Part shown: positions 6,584 through 12,698 of the stretch, one piece after another
Numbering within the stretch: position 1 is the first letter of the stretch
Layout: each line of letters begins with the position of its first letter
NCBI GenBank assembly: GCA_002306345.1
Contig: DBRQ01000011.1
Location: 1 to 12,698, forward strand
DNA: 12,698 nucleotides
DNA from: Candidatus Pacebacteria bacterium UBA1364
GTDB taxonomy: Bacteria; Patescibacteriota; Microgenomatia; UBA1400; PJMF01
Reading direction: 5' to 3'
Translations under genes and position numbers: made by a program
Notes under the pieces: model-generated
Told to the model about the DNA's origin: nothing
The model's input: the letters and a program-made list of their open reading frames with translations, nothing else
Databases searched by the model: none

Positions 6584-7204
6584 TTAATATCTAAATTTTC
6601 TAATTAAACCGACTACCCTACCTTGAATTTGCACATTGGTGGCATAAATTGGACTCATACTGGAATTAGCTGGTTCCAAGCGAATACGAGTTACTTCTTT
6701 GTAAAATCTTTTGAGAGTGGCCAAGCCGTTGTCTAGCAAAGCAACTACAATATCACCATTGTTAACTTCTGGAGTTTCCTCGATGACAACGTAATCACCA
6801 TCGTCGATGTGATCTTCAATCATGGATTTACCTCGGACTTGCAGAACATAAGCTCTTTTTTTACCAGTGATCATTTCTGGTGAAACTTTAAAACTAGCGT
6901 TAGGATCACTGTGTGGTTCGATTGGAGAACCAGCAGCAATAAAACCTAAAAATGGCAAGTCGACACTATCGGTAATATTAATAAAAGTGCGATCTACCAA
7001 TTCAATACCTCGAACAGCTCCTTCATGTTTGCGAATAATTTTTTTGCGCTCTAGAGCCTGCAAATGTTCATGCACAGTAGCTAGAGAAGAAACACCGATT
7101 GATTCAGCAATCTCTTTGAGAGTGGGAGAATAGCCATTTTTTTGTATATACTGAGCAATGTAATCAACAATTTGGCGCTGTCTTTTGTACAGAGTAACTG
7201 GCAT
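6584..7204 (-). CDS. lexA: LexA SOS-response repressor and self-cleaving peptidase
   Basis: Represses DNA-damage genes until RecA filaments trigger self-cleavage. 206 residues, the usual size. The N-terminal winged-helix domain (about 1-70) has the family pattern YKRQRQIVDYI, GYSPTLKEIAESIGVSS and ATVHEHLQALERKKII. The hinge carries the scissile Ala91-Gly92 in FIAAGSPIE. The C-terminal S24 peptidase has Ser127 in VRGKSM and the base Lys165 in ATLKRF, so self-cleavage should be intact. It has a clear promoter, a leader of about 58 bases and an AAGGAT Shine-Dalgarno, unlike most promoter-proximal genes here. Autoregulation is expected of the family, but I could not identify a known SOS box. It lies 131 bases downstream of the enolase homologue on the same strand. 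Confidence 0.97.
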   Translation of the reverse strand: MPVTLYKRQRQIVDYIAQYIQKNGYSPTLKEIAESIGVSSLATVHEHLQALERKKIIRKHEGAVRGIELVDRTFINITDSVDLPFLGFIAAGSPIEPHSDPNASFKVSPEMITGKKRAYVLQVRGKSMIEDHIDDGDYVVIEETPEVNNGDIVVALLDNGLATLKRFYKEVTRIRLEPANSSMSPIYATNVQIQGRVVGLIRKFRY

Positions 7205-7210
7205 AAGTGA

Positions 7211-7216
7211 ATCCTT
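7211..7216 (-). promoter_or_regulatory. Shine-Dalgarno of lexA
   Basis: AAGGAT on the minus strand, six bases before the ATG at 7204; it settles the start. A second AAGGA-like sequence lies further upstream near 7227-7231. Confidence 0.65.
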
Positions 7217-7269
7217 TTTTTGTTTTTCCTTGTTAAAAAATAATTTAATAAATAACGAAGATTAACCAT

Positions 7270-7298
7270 AAAATAAACGAAAAAAAGCCAAAGGTCAA
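7270..7298 (-). promoter_or_regulatory. lexA promoter
   Basis: TTGACC (7298-7293) and TATTTT (7275-7270) are spaced by exactly 17 bases on the minus strand. Two AACGAA direct repeats (plus-strand 7254-7259 and 7276-7281), 22 bases apart, flank the -10 on either side and are candidates for repressor contact. No classical GAAC-N4-GTTC or CTGT-N8-ACAG box is present. Confidence 0.5.
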
Positions 7299-7335
7299 CG
7301 GGTAATTTTCGCCTATTTGCTAATAGTATCCAATT

Positions 7336-8592
7336 TTAGGCTGTTTGTTCTATTTCTCTGTGAATTTCCAGGAGACGATTGTATTTAGCGATGCGCTCTC
7401 CTCTGTTAATAGGGCCAAATTTAACATAATCGGCACCGACAGCCACTGCTAAATCAACAATCAGGGTTTCATTAGTTTCTCCACTACTATGAGAAATCAC
7501 AAGGTCCAGATCAGAATCTTTAACCAATTTGATGCTTTCCATAGTTTCACTGATAGTGCCAAGTTGTTTGGGCTTAATAACCACTGCATTAAAATCTTTG
7601 TTTTTGATACCTTGTTTGATAAGAGAAACGCGAGAAGAAACACTGTTGCAAGTGGCAATGGTGGTGGTTTTGCCAATTTCTCTAACTAATTCTTCCCATT
7701 TATTGGCTTCGTCTGCTACAAAAGGGTCTTCGATGTAAATTAATTTGTAATTTTCTCTCATTTTTTTATACATTGCTAACAAATCGCTCGCACTCATCCC
7801 TTCTGCACTATCTCTAACCCGATATTTAGAAGCCTCGTAAATGTCATAAGCGGCTGCATTAAGACCAAAGAAAAGATCTTGGGCAAAGTTGTATTTGCTT
7901 TGTCTAATTGCTTCAATTAATAATTCAAAAGCATCGGTATTTTTATAAAGATTTGGAGTATAACCGCCAGTGATACCAACTGAATGGATAGAACCCTTAG
8001 AAATTAATAAATTTTCTAATTTTTGTTTGATAACAACGGCCATTTCAATAGCTTTGTCAACTGACATGTAGCTAGCTGGAATAATGAAAAATTCACGAAA
8101 ATCTAAATTTTTGCCCCCATGCACACCGCCATCTAAAGCAGTAATAATACAATTGGGCATGTTAATTTCATTGACTAATTGGTATTTTTTTTGAATATAT
8201 TGGTAAAGAGGCAAACCAACACTTAGCGCTCCAGCCTTCAAAACTGCTTGAGAAACTGCCAAAATAGCGTTGGCGCCAAGTTTGCTTTTAGCGGTTGTAC
8301 CATCTAAATTTACGAGCAATTGATCAATTTCTCCCTGCCTGAGTACTTCTTTACCAATCAATTGAGGAGCAATGATTTGGTTGATATTATTGACGGCTTT
8401 TTGTACTCCAAGACCATCCATTCTTTGTTCATTATCTCTTAATTCTAAAGAATCATGATCACCTTTGGAAACGGCAGTCGGGACAGTGGTTACGGTAGAA
8501 AAACCATTATCCAGCCATAAAATTAGTTCAACCGTGGGCCAACCACGACCATCAAGAATCTCTCGTGCTTGCAGCGCATAGATTAAAGCCAT
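7336..8592 (-). CDS. eno: enolase homologue with altered active site
   Basis: Clearly an enolase by length (418 residues) and end-to-end similarity: LDGRGWPTVE, LELRD, the SKLGANAILAVS segment, LDGGVHGGKNLD, GGYTPN, IEDP, VVIKPKQLGT, SHSSGETNET and GERIAKYN. Canonical enolase converts 2-phosphoglycerate to phosphoenolpyruvate using two Mg ions. Kept are His158, Glu167, Glu288, Lys340, His368 and Lys391. Lost are the catalytic Glu of GDEGG (here G-I-T-G-G, Thr208), the Mg ligand Asp (here Asn245) and the Mg ligand Asp of GDD (here T314-C315-N316); the Ser/Gly-rich SGASTG loop is T-A-V-S-K-G, and Arg of SHRSGET is Ser. Whether it still has enolase activity is therefore doubtful; it may be a paralogue with a changed reaction or a structural role. 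It starts 24 bases after the pgi/pmi stop, has no Shine-Dalgarno, and has TATACT six bases before its ATG. Confidence 0.9.
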   Translation of the reverse strand: MALIYALQAREILDGRGWPTVELILWLDNGFSTVTTVPTAVSKGDHDSLELRDNEQRMDGLGVQKAVNNINQIIAPQLIGKEVLRQGEIDQLLVNLDGTTAKSKLGANAILAVSQAVLKAGALSVGLPLYQYIQKKYQLVNEINMPNCIITALDGGVHGGKNLDFREFFIIPASYMSVDKAIEMAVVIKQKLENLLISKGSIHSVGITGGYTPNLYKNTDAFELLIEAIRQSKYNFAQDLFFGLNAAAYDIYEASKYRVRDSAEGMSASDLLAMYKKMRENYKLIYIEDPFVADEANKWEELVREIGKTTTIATCNSVSSRVSLIKQGIKNKDFNAVVIKPKQLGTISETMESIKLVKDSDLDLVISHSSGETNETLIVDLAVAVGADYVKFGPINRGERIAKYNRLLEIHREIEQTA

Positions 8593-8598
8593 GCTTAG

Positions 8599-8604
8599 AG
8601 TATA
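8599..8604 (-). promoter_or_regulatory. -10 box just before the enolase homologue
   Basis: TATACT on the minus strand (5 of 6 consensus bases) ends six bases before the ATG at 8592, placing a start site at or beside the A of ATG. There is no convincing -35. The gap to the upstream gene is only 24 bases, so this would be an internal promoter. Confidence 0.35.
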
Positions 8605-8616
8605 TAAAATTGGTTG

Positions 8617-9699
8617 CTATTTTTCTAGCTCTGCTTTAAACCAATCGACCATTGGAATTGGACAAGGATTCATGCCTTCTAGATAAGATAAATAGAGATT
8701 AGCGAAAGTATTGAGGGTAATCAACTCAAAAACTTGCATTAATTTAGTTTCTGAAACAAGTGGAATTTCGAGCGTTTCAATGCCCACTTTTTCGACGGCT
8801 TTTTTGGTTAAAGTAATTCTTTTGGCAATTTCACTACGATAAAGATTTGACTGAAAAAAGACAAAAAAGTGGTTTAAACCATTACTTTTTGGAAAAGTTA
8901 AACCTTCCATTAAATGATGATTAATTTCTGGAACAATTTTATAGTCGGCAAAAATTTTGGCGTTTTCGTTAAGTTGATTAGCTCCAATATGTAATGCTCC
9001 TTCTAAAAAAGAGCCACCAACTAAAATTGGTCTTCTTTCCAAAAACATGAAGGCCAAAATTTTTGCCTGATTTTGCTCTTGCGGAATTTCTACCAGACAA
9101 TTTTGGCTAGTTCTGTTAATAGCATCCATAACCTGATGAAAGTGTTCTTCATCAAACTGCAGCAAAGCTAATTTGTTTAATATGATAATAATGGCCATGA
9201 TGTTGTAGACAGTAGCCATGCGAGGTTGCTTAGAAGGATTAAATTTGGGATTAATAATGTAGCCAGGATATTTTTTGTCTTTAGCCAAGGCAGCCAATTG
9301 ACCACCAGCGGTAATAATAGCGATCATGGCGCCTCTTTTTTCCGCTTGTAGTGCACAACTCAGCGTTTCTTGGGTGTTACCGGAATAACTAGAAAGAATG
9401 ACTAAAGTATTTTGATCGACGTAATTGGGTAGGTCGTAATCTTTGCAAATTTCCATGGAAACTGGCAATTCTGTTTTATAAAGGTTTTTTACTAGATCAG
9501 CTCCAAGCGCGGAGCCGCCCATGCCAGCTACAACAATATTCTGCACGTGATTGTTTTTGTATTGACTTAGGTCAATTTGACCTTGTTCTTCCCAAACTTG
9601 CCTAACCTGATCAGCCATGCTCTCAGCCGAGGCAAGAGCGCCGTCTGGGTCTATTTTTTCAATTGCTAAACGATTATCCAAAACAGCAGTTAAAGACAT
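8617..9699 (-). CDS. bifunctional phosphoglucose/phosphomannose isomerase (SIS domain)
   Basis: Interconverts fructose 6-phosphate with glucose 6-phosphate and mannose 6-phosphate; cytoplasmic. 360 residues, matching the PGI/PMI family and not the ~550-residue classical PGI. The first SIS half carries GMGGSALGADLVKNL (59-73) and the phosphate-binding SSYSGNTQETL (103-113). The second half carries GGSFLEGALHIGANQLNE (228-245) and a C-terminal domain ending in GMNPCPIPMVDWFK. The active-site segment that reads NHNEIVG in the studied archaeal enzyme is N-H-H-L-M-E-G (260-266), so the catalytic Glu is moved or replaced. The ATG has a good Shine-Dalgarno. It lies 45 bases downstream of the hexose-phosphate mutase and 24 bases before the enolase homologue, a sugar-phosphate cluster. 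Confidence 0.92.
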   Translation of the reverse strand: MSLTAVLDNRLAIEKIDPDGALASAESMADQVRQVWEEQGQIDLSQYKNNHVQNIVVAGMGGSALGADLVKNLYKTELPVSMEICKDYDLPNYVDQNTLVILSSYSGNTQETLSCALQAEKRGAMIAIITAGGQLAALAKDKKYPGYIINPKFNPSKQPRMATVYNIMAIIIILNKLALLQFDEEHFHQVMDAINRTSQNCLVEIPQEQNQAKILAFMFLERRPILVGGSFLEGALHIGANQLNENAKIFADYKIVPEINHHLMEGLTFPKSNGLNHFFVFFQSNLYRSEIAKRITLTKKAVEKVGIETLEIPLVSETKLMQVFELITLNTFANLYLSYLEGMNPCPIPMVDWFKAELEK

Positions 9700-9704
9700 G
9701 CAAA

Positions 9705-9712
9705 CCTTTCTT
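9705..9712 (-). promoter_or_regulatory. Shine-Dalgarno of the PGI/PMI gene
   Basis: AAGAAAGG on the minus strand, five bases before the ATG at 9699. It supports translation from within a longer transcript. Confidence 0.6.
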
Positions 9713-9744
9713 AGTTTTTAATTTCATCAAATTACTCGCTTTAA

Positions 9745-11166
9745 TCAATCTAGGGCTTGAATATTAGAACCTTCTCGCCAATTAATTTCTTTATATTTAC
9801 TTAAGATTTCCTTCAGAGTTTTTTTCAAATTGTTGTAGCTAGCCTGGGTTTTGGCTTCAAATTTAATCGTAATGTATGGGCCATTTTGTGAAGCTCTGAT
9901 GATAGCCATTTGCTTGTCCATATCCATTCTGATGCCGTCAATATCAGTGTAGGTAGCTTTAGGCCATAATTGTTTAAATTCTTTAGTAATGATTTGATCG
10001 ATGAACTTAAACTTAATTTCGTCGGCTAGGCCAACCTTAATTTCTGGACTACTGATGTATTTTGGCAGTTTGGCCACTAATTCACTGAGTTTTTTGTTTT
10101 TTCTTTCTAAATAGGTCAAAAGTCGTAAGCAAGCGTAAGCGGCATCGTCATGACCATAAAAATTGTCCATAAAGAAAATGTGGCCAGATAATTCACCTCC
10201 AAAAGGTGAACGAACTTCTTTTACTTTAGCTTTAATGAAAGAATGACCAGTGAGCCACATTAATGGTTGCCCACCCGAAGCAATGATGCTTTCAGTTACC
10301 AGTTTGGAACAAAGAGTGTTATAAACAATGGTTGAACCAGGCAGAGTATCTAACACATCTTGAGCAAACAAAGCGACAATAACATCCATCCACAGCAATT
10401 GTCCCCTGTCATCAACTACGGACATGCGATCACCGTCGGCATCGAAAGCAAAACCAATGTCTGCATGGTGTTTTTTGACACCATTGGCCAATCTTTGTAA
10501 AACTTCACTCTCTGTTGGATCAGGATTACCTAGAGGATAACGGCTATTTAAATTAGTATTTTGTTCAAAAACAGTGCAGCCAGCTTGTTTAAATATTTTT
10601 GGATAAAAGATGCCCCCAGTGGCATTGCAAGTGTCGACGACGACGCGCCACTTTTTTTGCAAATTAAACAATTTTAACAAATTTTTAAGGTAACTAGGAA
10701 AAATATCATCTTGACGATTTTTACCTTTGCCTTCGCTAAATTGGCCCTTGGCAGCAATTTGACGCATTTCTTGTACTTCCTCTGTCTCCATGGTCTCTGA
10801 GTAACCAACACTCAACTTAAGACCGTTAAAATTACCAGGATTATGTGAAGCAGAAATCATTACTCCAGCCTTAGTTTTGTATTCGTAGGAAGAATAATAA
10901 ACGATTTGACTCATGCTAAGACCAATATCAATCGTGTCAATCCCGCCATCGTTCAGGCCCTTGATCATAGCTTTAGCATATTTTTCACCATGCAGGCGAT
11001 TATCTCGACCCACAGCAGTTTCTTTGATTCTTCTTTTACTTAAAAAAGTGGCGTAAGAGCGGCCAAAAGTATAATAAACATCTTCATTTAAGTCTTCATC
11101 CATCACCCCACGAATGTCGTAACCACGAAAAATATTAGGATTGATTTTTTTGACGATTTTATACAT
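9745..11166 (-). CDS. phosphomannomutase/phosphoglucomutase (alpha-D-phosphohexomutase)
   Basis: Moves phosphate between C1 and C6 of mannose or glucose, supplying precursors for surface glycans and linking to glycolysis through the adjacent PGI/PMI. 473 residues, typical PMM/PGM length. Motifs: FRGYDIRG (13-20), GRDNR (53-57), the active-site SASHNP (105-110, phosphoserine Ser107), metal loop DADGDR (242-247), sugar-specificity loop GELSGH (324-329) and phosphate-binding RASQNGP (424-430, more often RxSNTxP). The open frame extends upstream to 11217, but those 17 residues overlap holA and are not family-like; the ATG at 11166 sits just before the conserved FRGYDIRG and has an AGAGGGG Shine-Dalgarno nine bases upstream. 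It starts 25 bases after the holA stop. Confidence 0.95.
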   Translation of the reverse strand: MYKIVKKINPNIFRGYDIRGVMDEDLNEDVYYTFGRSYATFLSKRRIKETAVGRDNRLHGEKYAKAMIKGLNDGGIDTIDIGLSMSQIVYYSSYEYKTKAGVMISASHNPGNFNGLKLSVGYSETMETEEVQEMRQIAAKGQFSEGKGKNRQDDIFPSYLKNLLKLFNLQKKWRVVVDTCNATGGIFYPKIFKQAGCTVFEQNTNLNSRYPLGNPDPTESEVLQRLANGVKKHHADIGFAFDADGDRMSVVDDRGQLLWMDVIVALFAQDVLDTLPGSTIVYNTLCSKLVTESIIASGGQPLMWLTGHSFIKAKVKEVRSPFGGELSGHIFFMDNFYGHDDAAYACLRLLTYLERKNKKLSELVAKLPKYISSPEIKVGLADEIKFKFIDQIITKEFKQLWPKATYTDIDGIRMDMDKQMAIIRASQNGPYITIKFEAKTQASYNNLKKTLKEILSKYKEINWREGSNIQALD

Positions 11167-11175
11167 AAAGTCTCG

Positions 11176-11182
11176 CCCCTCT
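11176..11182 (-). promoter_or_regulatory. Shine-Dalgarno of the hexose-phosphate mutase
   Basis: AGAGGGG on the minus strand, nine bases before the ATG at 11166. It decides that start over the longer reading from 11217. Confidence 0.55.
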
Positions 11183-11191
11183 GCTTGTAAT

Positions 11192-11878
11192 CTACATATT
11201 AAAAAGAAAAAGGTCAAGCTCGGCCTCTAAACTTAATAAATTAGTAGATTGTTTTTGTTTCTGATCAATTTGATAAAGTTGTCGATGTAGGGTGAGGAGT
11301 TTTGTCAAAGTAAATTCTTGAGCCTGTTTTTTGAGTTTAGCCAGCATAAAAGGAGCTACTTTAGGTGTTTGCTGTTGCTTAACTTGGATTAACATTCTGA
11401 TTTGTCGTACTAGCATAAGTAAAATAAATTCACTGCCATCACTATCTACGCTTTCTTTGAAAAGTTTTAATAAAGTGGTTTTGCTTTTGGGATTGGGAGT
11501 TAAATGATCCAAGAGTGACCACAGTTTGGCAGTCACTTTAAATTCATAAATAATTGCATCACTTGGTAATTTTTTTAAATCAGTTTTAGTAAGCAATTTT
11601 TTTTCCCAAAGAATAATATCAATTGATGCGGAAGATATCAGAGCTATAAATTCGTCTTTTTTCTTTGATTTGGGTAAAGAATGTAAACACTCAATAATGA
11701 GGATTTTCGAGTGACCGAAGAGACTTTCGCTGAGTAATGTAGCCTCTAATTGAGCACGATTGATTTTTTCTGCTTCTAAATTCACGATTTCGGAATTTGT
11801 TTTTTTCGCTTCATCAATGAGCTCACTTAATTTTTTTCTGGAAGCAACTTGGTTTTCTCCGTGAATGACTTTTAACAT
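11192..11878 (-). CDS. holA: DNA polymerase III delta subunit-like protein, short form
   Basis: Likely clamp-loader delta subunit, which opens the beta sliding clamp. The N-terminus VIHGENQVASRKKLSELI matches the family's (Y/F)GE(D/N)-x-x-x-x-x-x-x-L motif. It is followed by an alternating strand/helix region with LFGHSKILIIE (53-63, compare lFg.rrlv.ve), SASIDIILWEKKL (83-95) and a helical C-terminal collar-like part (about 130-228) with LVRQIRMLIQVK. At 228 residues it is much shorter than the ~340 of E. coli or Bacillus delta, with the middle lid region reduced. Assignment is by motif order, not strong identity. The ATG has no Shine-Dalgarno; a TACATT hexamer lies five bases upstream. It lies 37 bases after the metallopeptidase gene and 25 before the mutase. 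Confidence 0.75.
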   Translation of the reverse strand: MLKVIHGENQVASRKKLSELIDEAKKTNSEIVNLEAEKINRAQLEATLLSESLFGHSKILIIECLHSLPKSKKKDEFIALISSASIDIILWEKKLLTKTDLKKLPSDAIIYEFKVTAKLWSLLDHLTPNPKSKTTLLKLFKESVDSDGSEFILLMLVRQIRMLIQVKQQQTPKVAPFMLAKLKKQAQEFTLTKLLTLHRQLYQIDQKQKQSTNLLSLEAELDLFLFNM

Positions 11879-11883
11879 ACTCT

Positions 11884-11889
11884 AATGTA
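11884..11889 (-). promoter_or_regulatory. -10-like box just before holA
   Basis: TACATT on the minus strand (4 of 6 consensus bases) ends five bases before the ATG at 11878, with no -35 recognised. Listed because its placement matches other genes here; weak alone. Confidence 0.25.
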
Positions 11890-11915
11890 GGATTGTTTGA
11901 TTTTAATTAAGTTTG

Positions 11916-12572
11916 CTATTTATTATAACGTTTCTTACGCAATTGCCCCTTATGAATTAAATATTCACTGTCGTACTTTTGGACGATTGCCCAGAATTTT
12001 TTAGAATGATTCATTTCCAGACGATGAGTTAATTCGTGAATAATGACGTAATCAATAATAGCTGGTGGATAATGCACCAGGCGCCAATTAAAACTTAGAT
12101 TACCATAAGAACTGCAGCTGCCCCACCGACTACTCTGTTCACGCAGGGTCACTCGTTTATAACTAATTTTCATTTGTTTAGCCAGTATTTGTGTGCGAGT
12201 AGTAATGTATTTAATGGCGGTTTTTTTGAGAAAAGCCTCGATTTGCTGATTAATTTTACTTTGGCTTTTTGCAGACAGATTGTTGATTAAAATTTGTCCA
12301 TCTTTAACATTAATACCCATTGTGTCAGCGGCGTTGTTGATGACGATTTGATATTTTTTGTCAAAAATATACAGCTCATTATTGTTAATTGGAATTTGAT
12401 TTTTTTTTACTTTAGCTAGATTGCTTTCAATCCACGCTTGATGTTCTTGCACAAATTTCTTAACCAGAAATTCAGGCATGAATTTTGGAGCACTGACCAC
12501 GACTTGTGCTTGAGCATTGATACTAATGCGTAGTGAAAGGGATTTACTCGATCTTTTAATTTGGTATTCCAT
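11916..12572 (-). CDS. YgjP-type (DUF45) zinc metallopeptidase
   Basis: 218 residues, typical of the YgjP/M48-related DUF45 family: cytoplasmic predicted metalloproteases of unknown substrate, with no signal peptide or membrane segment here. The catalytic motif is H179-E180-L-T-H183 (VIIHELTHRLEMNHSKKFW), with His189 as probable third zinc ligand. The family landmark RWGSCSSYGNLSFNWRL lies at 149-165. The N-terminal part (about 1-100) is the usual beta-rich region with R-S-S-K-S-L-S-L-R-I and VVSAPKFMP. The ATG lacks a Shine-Dalgarno and has TATAAC ten bases upstream. It is probably first in the run holA - mutase - PGI/PMI - enolase homologue, and is divergent from tRNA-Leu. Confidence 0.92.
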   Translation of the reverse strand: MEYQIKRSSKSLSLRISINAQAQVVVSAPKFMPEFLVKKFVQEHQAWIESNLAKVKKNQIPINNNELYIFDKKYQIVINNAADTMGINVKDGQILINNLSAKSQSKINQQIEAFLKKTAIKYITTRTQILAKQMKISYKRVTLREQSSRWGSCSSYGNLSFNWRLVHYPPAIIDYVIIHELTHRLEMNHSKKFWAIVQKYDSEYLIHKGQLRKKRYNK

Positions 12573-12582
12573 AAACAGTGAG

Positions 12583-12591
12583 GTTATAATA
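12583..12591. promoter_or_regulatory. overlapping -10 boxes between the metallopeptidase and tRNA-Leu
   Basis: TATAAC (12588-12583) or TATTAT (12591-12586) on the minus strand lies 10-13 bases before the metallopeptidase ATG. A perfect TATAAT on the plus strand (12585-12590) with a TTGGTA 18 bases upstream (12561-12566) could drive tRNA-Leu with a leader of about 63 bases. One AT-rich core may serve both directions. Confidence 0.35.
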
Positions 12592-12659
12592 CCACTACAA
12601 GTTACATGCTTTAATAAGTCATGGTTAACTAAAATTATTGCTTAAATAGGCTAGCAATG

Positions 12660-12698
12660 GCCGAAGTGGCGAAATGGTAGACGCGCACGCTTTAGGAG
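12660..12698 (+). tRNA. tRNA-Leu, anticodon UAG, 5' half only
   Basis: Acceptor strand GCCGAAG, then TG, a D arm GCG-AAATGGTAGA-CGC, base 26 G, anticodon 5' stem CACGC and loop TTTAGGA with anticodon TAG (12693-12695). The GTGGCGAAATGGTAGACGC run is typical of leucine tRNAs. The window ends one base into the 3' side of the anticodon stem, so the variable arm, T arm and CCA cannot be seen. Confidence 0.9.

Noticed and set aside
7311..7341. Terminator of the enolase homologue from the GCCTA/TAGGC inverted repeat
   Set aside because: Five-base arms with a 21-base loop and no following T tract.
11167..11217. 17-residue N-terminal extension of the hexose-phosphate mutase
   Set aside because: It overlaps holA, is not family-like, and the ATG at 11166 has its own Shine-Dalgarno beside the conserved N-terminus.
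1..12698. Recoded UGA, CRISPR array, insertion sequence, prophage or defence island
   Set aside because: TGA ends genes normally. I saw no spaced direct repeats, no transposase, integrase or nuclease cassette, and no terminal inverted repeats with target duplications.

Overview
The window looks like a chromosomal stretch from an AT-rich bacterium (about 38% G+C by eye), most likely a member of the Candidate Phyla Radiation (Patescibacteria; a Microgenomates-like lineage would fit). This is inference. It rests on divergent versions of universal enzymes (CTP synthase, enolase, iPGM, L19), a shortened DNA polymerase III delta subunit, a bifunctional phosphoglucose/phosphomannose isomerase, very compact spacing, and many starts without a Shine-Dalgarno sequence. 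TGA is used as a stop (for example at 2860-2862 and 9745-9747) and Trp is TGG, so this is standard code 11 and not code 25. I see no IS element, phage gene, CRISPR array, integrase or restriction-type cassette.

Layout. 1-2800, plus strand: the 3' part of gpmI (cofactor-independent phosphoglycerate mutase), a small cupin, and a membrane-anchored or secreted CAP/SCP-domain protein with its own promoter. 2860-5926, minus strand: pyrG, rplS, yraN and tRNA-Glu(UUC) in transcription order, then an unrecognised small acidic protein with its own -10 box. 5983-6558, plus strand: a PduO-type cobalamin adenosyltransferase, divergent from pyrG. 6584-12572, minus strand: a YgjP-type metallopeptidase, holA, a phosphomannomutase/phosphoglucomutase, PGI/PMI, an enolase homologue and lexA in transcription order. 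12660 to the end, plus strand: the 5' half of tRNA-Leu(UAG). No stretch over 300 bases lacks a gene; the longest gap is 1840-2032.

How the genes fit together. PGI/PMI, the hexose-phosphate mutase, iPGM and the enolase homologue cover sugar-phosphate interconversion and lower glycolysis. Pgm/pmm and pgi/pmi are adjacent and probably co-transcribed. PyrG (CTP synthesis), L19, YraN and the tRNAs are information-processing and nucleotide genes. LexA is the SOS repressor.

Most interesting points. (1) The enolase homologue has lost two of the three Mg ligands and a catalytic glutamate, although the rest of the sequence is clearly enolase. (2) Seven genes have a -10-like hexamer only 5-11 bases before the start codon and no Shine-Dalgarno, which suggests widespread leaderless or near-leaderless mRNAs; genes inside transcription units tend to carry a Shine-Dalgarno instead. 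(3) CTP synthase has changed the segment that contacts the pyrimidine nucleotide. (4) yraN overlaps the 3' end of rplS by 74 bases. No previously undescribed multi-gene defence or mobile system is evident.
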